A stretch of 64,000 bases of DNA. It comes from Bacillus sp. SD088 (lineage in GTDB: Bacteria; Bacillota; Bacilli; Bacillales; Bacillaceae_C). The stretch covers positions 186,001 to 250,000 of the forward strand of contig NZ_JADIJK010000002.1 of assembly GCF_017355205.1 (NCBI RefSeq), given 5' to 3'. A program made the position numbers and the translations under genes. Shown one piece after another: positions 53,898-61,827 of the stretch (the first letter of the stretch is position 1; every line of letters starts with the position of its first letter). The notes below the pieces were generated by a model, which saw only the letters and a list, made by a program, of their open reading frames with translations, was not told where the DNA came from and made no database searches.

Positions 53898-54020
53898 AGA
53901 AAAGCGCAAGGCGCCCGCCTATCGGCGACAAGCAAATGTTCTGAGACAAAGAAAGGCGTTCTTTGCCTTTCATTGTCTCAGGTTATTTGACCTCGAGCCG
54001 ATGGCGCCTGGAACTGGATC
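53898..54020 (+). repeat. type-2 foldable repeat, copy C
   Basis: This 123-bp element opens AGAAAAGCGCAAGGCGCCC, has an internal hairpin TGAGACAAAGAAAGGC against GCCTTTCATTGTCTCA, and closes GAGCCGATGGCGCCTGG. Copy B has the same ends but base-paired changes in the hairpin (GAACCA/TGGTTC against GAGACA/TGTCTC). Confidence 0.88.
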
Positions 54021-54056
54021 AAGCACTAACCAAAATTTATACTTTCCTATACTGTT

Positions 54057-54092
54057 AAAAAGGATCTAACGTTATTTCGTTAGATCCTTTTT
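54057..54092. terminator. bidirectional terminator at the CPBP gene end
   Basis: AAAAAGGATCTAACG pairs perfectly with CGTTAGATCCTTTTT around TTATTT. The CPBP stop codon lies inside the hairpin, so the gene's last residues (KKDLTK) are encoded by the stem. Confidence 0.88.
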
Positions 54093-54611
54093 GGTATATG
54101 CATCTTGAATGTTAGTTGATTTCTTTCCATACAATACTTTTTTTGGATTGATCACGGTCATAAAAACCGCTGCGACCAAATAGGAGATGGCACTATACAT
54201 GATTAAATCGATTAAGTTTCCATTTATTAAGCCAATAAAAAAATTAAAAAATTGGTGGATGATGATTGGGATGATTAAATTCTGATTTAGGTTATAAAAT
54301 GCTGTCATAACGATTTTAGTAGATATAAGAGCGATCATAAAGAAGAGTATATATTTAATTAAATCAATGCCCACAAATCCTGTAGTAAACCATATGGGTA
54401 GATGACAAAGTCCCCACCAAAATCCAATAATAATCGAAGCTTTTAATGGGGAATACTTCTTCTGAAGCTCAATTTGGGCGAAACCTCGCCAGCCTATTTC
54501 TTCTCCTAGTGGCCCTGCCAGAAGGTTTTTAAAAAAGAAATAAATTAGCATTCCCCACGAAGAAATAGTAAAAATTGAGTCTACTTCACTATTTCGAGAT
54601 ACGAGAAACAA
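54072..54611 (-). pseudogene. CPBP intramembrane metalloprotease, 5'-truncated
   Basis: What remains is the conserved core of the CAAX/CPBP (Abi) family: GEEIGWRGFAQ, FWWGLCHLP and a distal HQFFNF, with about four membrane helices. Full-length members usually have further N-terminal helices. Here the only available start is a TTG with no ribosome-binding site. The frame continues upstream for about 12 codons (VCVSIFLLIL) to a TAA without an ATG. It is therefore likely a 5'-truncated remnant, although all catalytic motifs persist. Intact members are often linked to bacteriocin immunity or membrane-protein processing. The 265 bp between it and the next gene are AT-rich with nothing recognised. 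Confidence 0.75.
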
Positions 54612-54876
54612 AATCAGTAAAAATATGGAGACACATACTGGCTTTTAAAAAACAAAAGGAAAATCCGAATGTTCTATTCCTAATTCACTTCATTAAAGAC
54701 ATGTTCTTATTCAAAGAAGTTCCCTAAGACACTTTAAGGACTTTCCCAATATTCCCGAATATTTTAAAATCTCGCCCAACCTAATTACAGTGAATCAACA
54801 TCAAGATCATTGACTTACTTAGTTAAATCGAATAAGCTTGCTGTGATAATCATTTCTTTGGAGGAATTATGCATAT

Positions 54877-56469
54877 ATGCTGACTGTTCATAATGTAAGT
54901 TTACAATATGGGGATCGAAAATTATTTGAGGATGTCAATATTAAATTCACCCCAGGTAATTGCTATGGGTTAATTGGTGCGAACGGAGCTGGCAAATCGA
55001 CGTTTCTTAAGATTCTCTCTGGTGACATTGAGCCGCAAACTGGGAATGTCAGTCTCGGTCCAAACGAACGCCTTACCGTTTTAAAACAAAACCATTTCGA
55101 ATATGAAGAATTTGAAGTGCTTCAGCTTGTGATCATGGGGCATGAACGACTCTATCAAATCATGAAAGAAAAAGACGCCATTTATATGAAACCGGATTTC
55201 ACAGATGAAGACGGTATTAAAGCTGCCGAACTTGAAGGTGAATTTGCAGAATTAAATGGATGGGAAGCGGAATCTAGTGCTGCGATTCTTTTAAAAGGTC
55301 TTGGAATCGATGAAGAACTCCATTCCAAGAAAATGGTTGAGCTTACCGGCAGTCAAAAGGTGAAGGTGCTGCTCGCACAAGCTCTATTTGGAAATCCTGA
55401 TATCCTGCTTCTTGACGAGCCGACGAACCACCTTGATCTAAAAGCGATTCAGTGGCTAGAGGAATTTCTCATGAATTTTGAAAATACGGTTATCGTTGTT
55501 TCTCATGATCGTCATTTTCTAAATAGAGTTTGTACCCACATTGCTGATCTTGATTTTGGTAAAATTGAAATTTACGTTGGTAATTATGACTTCTGGTATG
55601 AATCTAGTCAACTCGCAACAAAATTGGCTCAAGACCGCAATGCAAAAAAGGAAGCTCAAGTCGAAGAATTGAAGAAATTTATTGCCCGATTTAGCGCGAA
55701 TGCGGCGAAATCAAAACAAGCAACATCCCGTAAGAAATTATTGGAAAAAATTACACCTGAAGATATTAAACCTTCGTCCCGCCGCTATCCTTATATTGCT
55801 TTTACACAAGGACGTGAAATCGGGAATGATCTGTTAACCGTGAAGGACTTATCTAAAACTATTGATGGTGTTAAAGTGCTTGATCGTGTGAGCTTTACTA
55901 TGAATAAGGATGATAAAATTGCGCTTGTAGGTAAAAACGAAATCGCAAAAACAACCTTATTTAAAATCTTGATGGGTGAAATGGAACCTGATGAAGGGGA
56001 ATTCAAATGGGGTGTGACAACCTCACAATCCTACTTTCCAAAGGATAATGCGGAATATTTTGAAGGTAGTCAACTTCCTCTTGTCGATTGGCTGCGTCAA
56101 TATTCACCAAACGATCAGACGGAAAGCTTTTTAAGAGGATTTCTTGGAAGAATGCTCTTCTCAGGCGAAGAAGCACTAAAAAAGGCCAATGTTCTTTCAG
56201 GAGGAGAAAAGGTTCGTTGCATGCTTTCGAAAATGATGCTTACAGAGGCCAATGTCCTTCTACTTGATGAGCCAACGAACCACCTTGATTTAGAGTCGAT
56301 CACAGCGTTAAATAATGGGTTAATTAAATTTAAAGGCTCGATTATTTTTGCTTCCCACGACTACCAATTTATACAGTCGATTGCAAACCGCATTATCGAA
56401 ATTACACCGAATGGTTTGATCGATAAACAAATGGCGTACAATGAATATCTTGAAGGTGAGAAATTATAA
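54877..56469 (+). CDS. ykpA: ABC-F protein (YkpA/YbiT type), with early stop
   Basis: This 530-residue protein has two ATPase domains and no membrane segment: Walker A GANGAGKST and GKNEIAKTT, signatures LTGSQKVKVLLAQA and LSGGEKVRCMLSK, Walker B LLLDEPTNHLDL twice, and the arm linker between. It should act on the ribosome in translation. The GGAGG is 12 nt before the ATG. In-frame codons after the TAA read Lys-Gln-Val-Ala-Glu-Met-Tyr-Ala-stop, which resembles the C-terminal tail of YkpA as I remember it. A CAA-to-TAA change would explain the shorter end. The loss of nine residues may be harmless. Confidence 0.92.
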   Translation: MLTVHNVSLQYGDRKLFEDVNIKFTPGNCYGLIGANGAGKSTFLKILSGDIEPQTGNVSLGPNERLTVLKQNHFEYEEFEVLQLVIMGHERLYQIMKEKDAIYMKPDFTDEDGIKAAELEGEFAELNGWEAESSAAILLKGLGIDEELHSKKMVELTGSQKVKVLLAQALFGNPDILLLDEPTNHLDLKAIQWLEEFLMNFENTVIVVSHDRHFLNRVCTHIADLDFGKIEIYVGNYDFWYESSQLATKLAQDRNAKKEAQVEELKKFIARFSANAAKSKQATSRKKLLEKITPEDIKPSSRRYPYIAFTQGREIGNDLLTVKDLSKTIDGVKVLDRVSFTMNKDDKIALVGKNEIAKTTLFKILMGEMEPDEGEFKWGVTTSQSYFPKDNAEYFEGSQLPLVDWLRQYSPNDQTESFLRGFLGRMLFSGEEALKKANVLSGGEKVRCMLSKMMLTEANVLLLDEPTNHLDLESITALNNGLIKFKGSIIFASHDYQFIQSIANRIIEITPNGLIDKQMAYNEYLEGEKL

Positions 56470-56503
56470 AAACAAGTTGCTGAAATGTACGCTTAATCAA
56501 ACT

Positions 56504-56543
56504 TGCCAGAAACTAAATTGTGTTAGTTCCTGGCATTTGTTTT
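56504..56543 (+). terminator. intrinsic terminator of the ABC-F gene
   Basis: TGCCAGAAACTAA pairs with TTAGTTCCTGGCA around ATTGTG and is followed by TTTGTTTT. Confidence 0.82.
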
Positions 56544-56601
56544 AGCGAAAAATTGGAGCTCCCCCCATAAGTTATTGCATTATGGTGAAATTTGTTGCAT
56601 T

Positions 56602-56622
56602 ACTTTTGTCCCAGCCTCTTTT
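56602..56622. repeat. fragment of the GGGACAAAA repeat
   Basis: ACTTTTGTCCCAGCCTCTTT matches the closing end of the element at 61536-61765. Only this end is present. The rest of 56544-56745 shows nothing else. Confidence 0.6.
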
Positions 56623-56745
56623 TTTGTCAAGCTTCGGACTACCACTTGTTGTTCATTTCTAATAATTGAAGATCAACAACAAGCCTTTTCATTCGTAATT
56701 CCCAACTATAGTGTAACAACTGTGGTCTTACTTAAAGATTATTAT

Positions 56746-57468
56746 TCAGTATTTCACTTCAACGATAAATGTATCAGGACCCGTCTGGACATGACTGCCA
56801 CCCTTAGGCTCGATACTTGCTTTAATTCGCTTCAAGTGGCTGAAGTCCTTCCCTTGAATTAGAACTCGGGTTGATCCCTCCTCAATCGGAATGATTTCAT
56901 GTTGAATATCATCATTATTATAAAGAACCCACAGCTGGTAGTCATAGTTATTGAGTGATTGTAACCCATGTACTTCTAAAAACATTTGGTCTGTCATTTG
57001 ATTAATCCATACGTTTCCCATTACCTCTTCCTCGTTTGACACCGGAATAATACTTAATTGTTGGGTATCAGGTTTTTCCCGGAAATCTTGGATATTCCCT
57101 TCATGATAACGGGCAATTTGAAAGGAATTTTGCTCCGTATTATCTTGATTATAATAAATTAAACCTACAAATAGGCAAACCATTACAGCTAAGGAGGCTA
57201 TAGAGAAAACCCTTTTGCCTGATATTGACTTCTCTTTTCGTTTTTGTTTCGCTTCAAAGCTTTCCCATATCTGTTCCTTCAATTTAGGAGAAGGAAAATA
57301 AGGTTGTTCTTTCTCTGTAAGAAGGAGATTTTGCCAATGATTGAACGCTTGTTGACAGTTTTTACATTCTTCTAAATGCGCGCTTACTTCCAATTCCTCA
57401 TTAGAAGGTAAATCACCCAATACATAATCAATGATTTTCTGCTCAGATATTGAATGCTTACATACCAT
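56746..57468 (-). CDS. zinc-binding anti-sigma factor
   Basis: This 240-residue membrane protein has an N-terminal zf-HC2 domain (His31-x3-Cys35-x2-Cys38), a membrane helix at about 84-105 (IASLAVMVCLFVGLIYY) and an outside RskA-like beta domain (VMGNVWINQMTDQMFLEVHG). It should hold the adjacent ECF sigma factor inactive until a signal. The ATG at 57468 overlaps the end of the sigma gene by 11 bp, so the two are co-translated. Confidence 0.9.
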   Translation of the reverse strand: MVCKHSISEQKIIDYVLGDLPSNEELEVSAHLEECKNCQQAFNHWQNLLLTEKEQPYFPSPKLKEQIWESFEAKQKRKEKSISGKRVFSIASLAVMVCLFVGLIYYNQDNTEQNSFQIARYHEGNIQDFREKPDTQQLSIIPVSNEEEVMGNVWINQMTDQMFLEVHGLQSLNNYDYQLWVLYNNDDIQHEIIPIEEGSTRVLIQGKDFSHLKRIKASIEPKGGSHVQTGPDTFIVEVKY

Positions 57469-58042
57469 TGTTCTTTTCACCCCCACCTGATTGGACCCAG
57501 TTGAGTAAGGATTTCTGTTTTCGCAGATTATGTAAACCGTAGCGAATAAGTGACTTGATGGATCCTAATGGTTTATTCATGGTGCTCGCTATTTCCCTGT
57601 GCGTTTCCCCCTGAAAATAAGAGCGAATAATAGCTTCTCGTTGCTCGTTTGGAATAGCCCTTAGCGCCTCGATAATAATCGACTGCTCTAAATGTGCAAG
57701 AAAGGTAACATCTGCACTTTTTTCCTCTCCACTCAATAATTCTTCTAGTCTATTGGTTAATAGTGCTTTCTTTTTGCGCAAGCGATCTAATGATCGGCTT
57801 TTTGTTTTCACCGCCAGCCACGCTCTGACACTGCCTTTTACCGGATCATATTGATCCGCCTTCTGCAATACTTCCAGAAAGATGTCATGACATAGATCCT
57901 CGGTTTCTCCATGATCCTTCGTATACTGGAAGGCAATGTTGTAAACAAAATGAATATATTTTTCATAAAAAATGTCAAAGGAATGACGAGAACCTTGAGA
58001 GATACTTTGAAGTAAATGGATACTTTCTCGATTTTCATCCAT
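57458..58042 (-). CDS. ECF-type RNA polymerase sigma factor
   Basis: This 194-residue protein has sigma region 2 (about 20-90: FDIFYEKYIHFVYNIAFQYT, ETEDLCHDIFLEVLQ, VRAWLAVKTKSRSLDRLR) and region 4 (about 125-180: ALRAIPNEQREAIIRSYFQG, THREIASTMNKPLGSIKS). There is no region 3, so it belongs to the ECF group. AGGGGGG precedes the ATG. It is coupled to an anti-sigma gene and divergent from a NEW3-ABC operon, a plausible target. I found no convincing -35/-10 pair for autoregulation. Confidence 0.92.
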   Translation of the reverse strand: MDENRESIHLLQSISQGSRHSFDIFYEKYIHFVYNIAFQYTKDHGETEDLCHDIFLEVLQKADQYDPVKGSVRAWLAVKTKSRSLDRLRKKKALLTNRLEELLSGEEKSADVTFLAHLEQSIIIEALRAIPNEQREAIIRSYFQGETHREIASTMNKPLGSIKSLIRYGLHNLRKQKSLLNWVQSGGGEKNNGM

Positions 58043-58362
58043 GGTATACCCCCCTTAATAACGCTCTTAATAAAGGCTATTCAAAGAATTCAATAAAAAG
58101 GATACTTCGAAATAAAGGAACTTCGACTAAGTACCCACACGCCTATGGACAACATGAAAGTCAGTACAACACGCTCCAAGTCTACTCCTTGATTGTACTA
58201 ATGTCCGGACGTTTGCGATTGACATCAGTGCTTTTATCCGCCTTGGTCCTTTTTGAACATCGATCTTAATAATATTTTACATTTTTTTTCGTTTTAGACA
58301 AATCCAAAATGAAATGGGCTGCGTATCCAATATGAATACTAAAAAAGCAGGGGGAATTTATC
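58043..58362. other. divergent intergenic region, sigma factor / NEW3 operon
   Basis: These 320 bp separate the sigma gene from the NEW3-ABC operon and must hold promoters in both directions. I see no clear sigma-A or ECF promoter, no repeat from the families above and no small gene. Confidence 0.5.
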
Positions 58363-59523
58363 ATGCTCAAAAGAAGGTTCTTTTCATTGTTCGTCATTGC
58401 CATTATTGTAGTTGGGTCACTTTTCCAAATGGATCGGGCCTTTGCCATGGACAACATCTCTTTATTTTCAGCTTATACAGGGGTAACGGCCTCACCAGGT
58501 GAAAAGATGAATTATGATGTAGATGTCATCAATAATGGCTCATCCATTCAAACAATGTCTTTTTCGATGGAAGGATTGCCAAAAGGATGGGATTATTCCA
58601 TTAGTTCGAATGGAACAAATATACAAGAGCTATCGGTAAAGGCTGACAGTGAAACACCGATAACAGTGGAAATCTCCGTTCCACTTGATGCCGATAAAGG
58701 CGATCATGAATTTCAACTAGTCGCAACAGATGAAAACAGTAAATCCTCTGTGCCATTGTCTATCTCTGTTAAGGAACAAGGTTCTCTTAAAACAGAATTA
58801 ACAACAGATCAAGCAAATATGGAAGGACATGCAGACTCAACCTTCTCTTACACAGTCTCGTTAAACAATAAGACAACAGAAACGCAGAATTATGCTTTAA
58901 GCAGTACCGCTGATGATAGTTGGCAAGTTCGTTTTGTATCAGACTCAAATTCTGTCACATCTATTTCATTAGAACCTAACACTTCAGCAGACATAACGGT
59001 TGAAGCCACCCCTCCTCAAAATGTAGAAGCAGGCACTTATGATATTCCTATTACGGCAACGACCAATGATTCAACCTCAGAATTAAAGTTAGAAGCGGTT
59101 GTAACAGGTTCGTATGATATTGAAATTAGCACGAAATCAGAAGTGTTAAGTGATACGATAAACGCCGGTAGTGACAAAACCGTTGAACTCGTGGTCAAAA
59201 ATACAGGGACTTCTCCATTAACAGACATCGAACTCACAGCTGAGACACCATCCAACTGGGAGACAAATTTCGAAGAATCCACTATTGCTGAACTGGAGCC
59301 AGGTAAATCGAAGACCATCAAAGTAAAGGTATCAGCACCAAAAGATGCTATTGCTGGAGATTATGTCACGACCTTTACGGCAACCACTGATCAAGCAAGT
59401 GCTGATGCTACCTTTAGAATGTCGGTTGAAACTTCTACCTTATGGGGAATTGTCGCTATCCTTATTATCGCAGCAGTAATTGGTGGCCTTTATTTAATCA
59501 TTAGAAAATATGGGAGGAGATAA
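58363..59523 (+). CDS. secreted membrane-anchored NEW3-domain protein
   Basis: This 386-residue protein has a signal peptide (about 1-28, ending DRAFA), three immunoglobulin-like NEW3/COG1470 repeats rich in Thr, Asn and Ser (NYDVDVINNGSSIQTMSFSM; TFSYTVSLNNKTTETQNYAL; VELVVKNTGTSPLTDIELTA), and a C-terminal helix (WGIVAILIIAAVIGGLYLII) with a short basic tail. It should be displayed on the outer face of the membrane. AGGGGG precedes the ATG. It is the first gene of a three-gene ABC operon with 2-bp spacing, so it probably is the external part of that transporter. Confidence 0.88.
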   Translation: MLKRRFFSLFVIAIIVVGSLFQMDRAFAMDNISLFSAYTGVTASPGEKMNYDVDVINNGSSIQTMSFSMEGLPKGWDYSISSNGTNIQELSVKADSETPITVEISVPLDADKGDHEFQLVATDENSKSSVPLSISVKEQGSLKTELTTDQANMEGHADSTFSYTVSLNNKTTETQNYALSSTADDSWQVRFVSDSNSVTSISLEPNTSADITVEATPPQNVEAGTYDIPITATTNDSTSELKLEAVVTGSYDIEISTKSEVLSDTINAGSDKTVELVVKNTGTSPLTDIELTAETPSNWETNFEESTIAELEPGKSKTIKVKVSAPKDAIAGDYVTTFTATTDQASADATFRMSVETSTLWGIVAILIIAAVIGGLYLIIRKYGRR

Positions 59524-59525
59524 TA

Positions 59526-60482
59526 GTGACAGAAGCGATCATTGAGCTAGATCAGATTACCAAAAGCTATCATAATCATGATGCCGTTGATCATTTATCT
59601 CTTTCTATTTATAAAGGGGAAGTTTTCGGCTTACTAGGGCCTAATGGAGCTGGAAAAACGACGAGTATTTTAATGTTGCTTGGTTTAACGGAACCGACCT
59701 CTGGTCGTGTTGAAGTAGCCGGTATAAATTCAACAAAACATCCAATTGAGGTGAAAAAGAAAGTCGGTTATTTACCAGATAATGTTGGTTTTTACACTCA
59801 TATGACGGGGATGGATAATTTGTTATTTACAGCAAGATTAAATGGCATTCCGAAAGCAGAGGCAAGGGAAAGAGCCACACAACTGCTAAAGAAAGTGGGT
59901 CTCTCGGATGCAGCAGCTAAAAAAGCTGGGGAATATTCAAGAGGGATGAAGCAAAGACTTGGTCTTGCGGATGTACTGATTAAAAATCCGGAGATCATTA
60001 TACTAGATGAACCGACTTTAGGGATTGATCCTGAGGGGGTACGCGATTTTCTACAATTAATTCAGGAGTTAAATAAAAAGGAAAACATGACGGTGCTCTT
60101 ATCTTCTCATCATCTCCACCAGGTTCAACAAGTATGTGATCGTGTCGGTATTTTTGTAGACGGGAAATTGCTTGCCCAAGGGGATTTAGCAGCATTAAAT
60201 CGTCAGCTCTTTATTGAAGATTCGATTGTGATTGAAGTGACTGCTTCACCATTCGATGACAACCTTGTCGCAAACCTTCAGGAAGTAAGGGGCGTCACCA
60301 AGTTAGAAAAGGTCCAAGACAATCGGTTCGATATTCATTGCCAGGAGGACATATCTCCCTTACTAAGTAGAATGATCATTGAATCAGGCTCAGATCTTTA
60401 TCAATTAAATCGAAAAAATTTTGGATTGGATGAAATCTACCATCGTTATTTTGAAGGACGTGAAGTAAATGAGCCTAACTAA
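59526..60482 (+). CDS. ABC transporter ATPase (CcmA/NosF type)
   Basis: This 318-residue ATPase has Walker A GPNGAGKTT, signature YSRGMKQRLGLADVL, Walker B IIILDEPTLGIDPEG and LSSHHLHQVQQVCDRV with the switch His. The start is a GTG at 59526 with GGAGGAG upstream, 2 bp after the NEW3 stop. It drives the permease encoded downstream, with which it overlaps by 14 bp. Confidence 0.93.
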   Translation: MTEAIIELDQITKSYHNHDAVDHLSLSIYKGEVFGLLGPNGAGKTTSILMLLGLTEPTSGRVEVAGINSTKHPIEVKKKVGYLPDNVGFYTHMTGMDNLLFTARLNGIPKAEARERATQLLKKVGLSDAAAKKAGEYSRGMKQRLGLADVLIKNPEIIILDEPTLGIDPEGVRDFLQLIQELNKKENMTVLLSSHHLHQVQQVCDRVGIFVDGKLLAQGDLAALNRQLFIEDSIVIEVTASPFDDNLVANLQEVRGVTKLEKVQDNRFDIHCQEDISPLLSRMIIESGSDLYQLNRKNFGLDEIYHRYFEGREVNEPN

Positions 60483-61512
60483 TATCCAAAAAACGATTGG
60501 AAAATTTACCGAAAAAAATAAATCGAAGCCTAAAGGAGAAAGAGATACTGTAAGTAATAATATATTCTGGGGATTTGTTGGAAAGGAATTTACAGATTAT
60601 CTTTCAAGCTGGAGAATTATTATTCTCTTAGGGATTATCTTGTTAACATGTATCGGTTCTCTATATACGGCGGTGTCTACAATTTCAGAAGCCTTAGAAT
60701 CTTATGAGGATGCTAGTCAAATTGGTCGAAACGCTTATTTATTCTTGCAAATCTTTACGGTTTCGGATGGAACGTTACCATCCTTTGTATCCTTTGTCAG
60801 TTTTCTCGGTCCTCTATTAGGGATTGCCCTTGGATTTGATGCAATTAATGGGGAAAGAAGCAGAGGAACATTAAGTAGATTAATGGCTCAACCGATCCCA
60901 AGAGACTATGTGATCAACGCAAAATTCACGGCTGCCTTGCTAATCAATATCATTCTCTTTTTCGCCTTAGGCTTGCTTGTAATGGCCTTCGGAATTCTAA
61001 TGCTGGGCATTACACCCAGTTGGGATGAATTTTTAAGGGTCATGAGCTTTATTGTTTTGATTATTGTTTATATTGCCTTTTGGCTAAACCTATCGATTCT
61101 CTTTTCAGTTATTTTTAAGCAACAGGCAACATCTGCATTATCGAGTATTGCAATTTGGCTATTCTACAATGTGTTCTTCTCAATCGTGGTGAAACTGTTC
61201 ACGAATTCATATTTAGGAAATGCCACAACACAAGGAGAATACGTATCACGCTATAATGCCATTCTAAATGTCTATCGCTTTTCGCCCAATTATTTATTCC
61301 AAGAAATGACGAGTGTATTACTATCTCCCACAACCAGGAGTATGAGTCTGATGACGATGGAACAAGTCTCTGGTTCCCTCGCCAGTCCCTTGAAGCTTCA
61401 GGCCAGCCTATTGCTAGTTTGGCCTCAAATCACCGGACTCATCGCAGCAACACTCATTTGTTTCGCGATCGGGTATATCGTCTTTACAAGACAGGAAATT
61501 AGAGCAAATTAG
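60469..61512 (+). CDS. ABC-2 type permease (NosY-like)
   Basis: This 347-residue protein has about six membrane helices and the ABC-2 pattern: a first helix (WRIIILLGIILLTCIGSLYT), GFDAINGERSRGTLSRLMAQ in the coupling loop, then a helix pair and a last helix LIAATLICFAIGYIVF. The N-terminus is cytoplasmic and basic. It overlaps the ATPase gene by 14 bp. The substrate is unknown; many NEW3-NosF-NosY systems lie near stress regulators. Confidence 0.9.
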   Translation: MSLTNIQKTIGKFTEKNKSKPKGERDTVSNNIFWGFVGKEFTDYLSSWRIIILLGIILLTCIGSLYTAVSTISEALESYEDASQIGRNAYLFLQIFTVSDGTLPSFVSFVSFLGPLLGIALGFDAINGERSRGTLSRLMAQPIPRDYVINAKFTAALLINIILFFALGLLVMAFGILMLGITPSWDEFLRVMSFIVLIIVYIAFWLNLSILFSVIFKQQATSALSSIAIWLFYNVFFSIVVKLFTNSYLGNATTQGEYVSRYNAILNVYRFSPNYLFQEMTSVLLSPTTRSMSLMTMEQVSGSLASPLKLQASLLLVWPQITGLIAATLICFAIGYIVFTRQEIRAN

Positions 61513-61535
61513 GGAGCAGACTGGATAATAGAAGT

Positions 61536-61765
61536 GGCCGGGACAAAAGTGTTTTCACCAAAGAGAAAACGAAAGATTATCGTGCGTATAACCCGCTCTG
61601 GAAATATACTTCGCTTTCCGCGGGCGAGTGGCAAGCCTCCTCAGGCTTCCTTCCGGGGTCTTGCCGAACTCTCACTTCCCGCAGGAGTCTACGCATATTT
61701 CCTCCGCTAAGGTAATGAATAGTTCGTCTTTGGAGTTTAACATTTTAGTTTTGTCCCAGCCTCTT
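61536..61765. repeat. GGGACAAAA foldable repeat
   Basis: A 230-bp element with inverted ends: GGCCGGGACAAAAGTG at the left against TTTTGTCCCAGCC at the right. The interior is GC-richer (CCGCTCTGGAAATATACTTC, CTTTCCGCGGGCGAGTGGCA, CCCGCAGGAGTCTACGCATA). Such elements are common in Bacillus chromosomes. It lies in the convergent gap between the NEW3 operon and the last binding protein. Confidence 0.85.
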
Positions 61766-61827
61766 TGTATAAAGGTAATAATCCACAAAGACTACCCCGA
61801 TATTAAAGAAAATAGGATTCTTATAAG

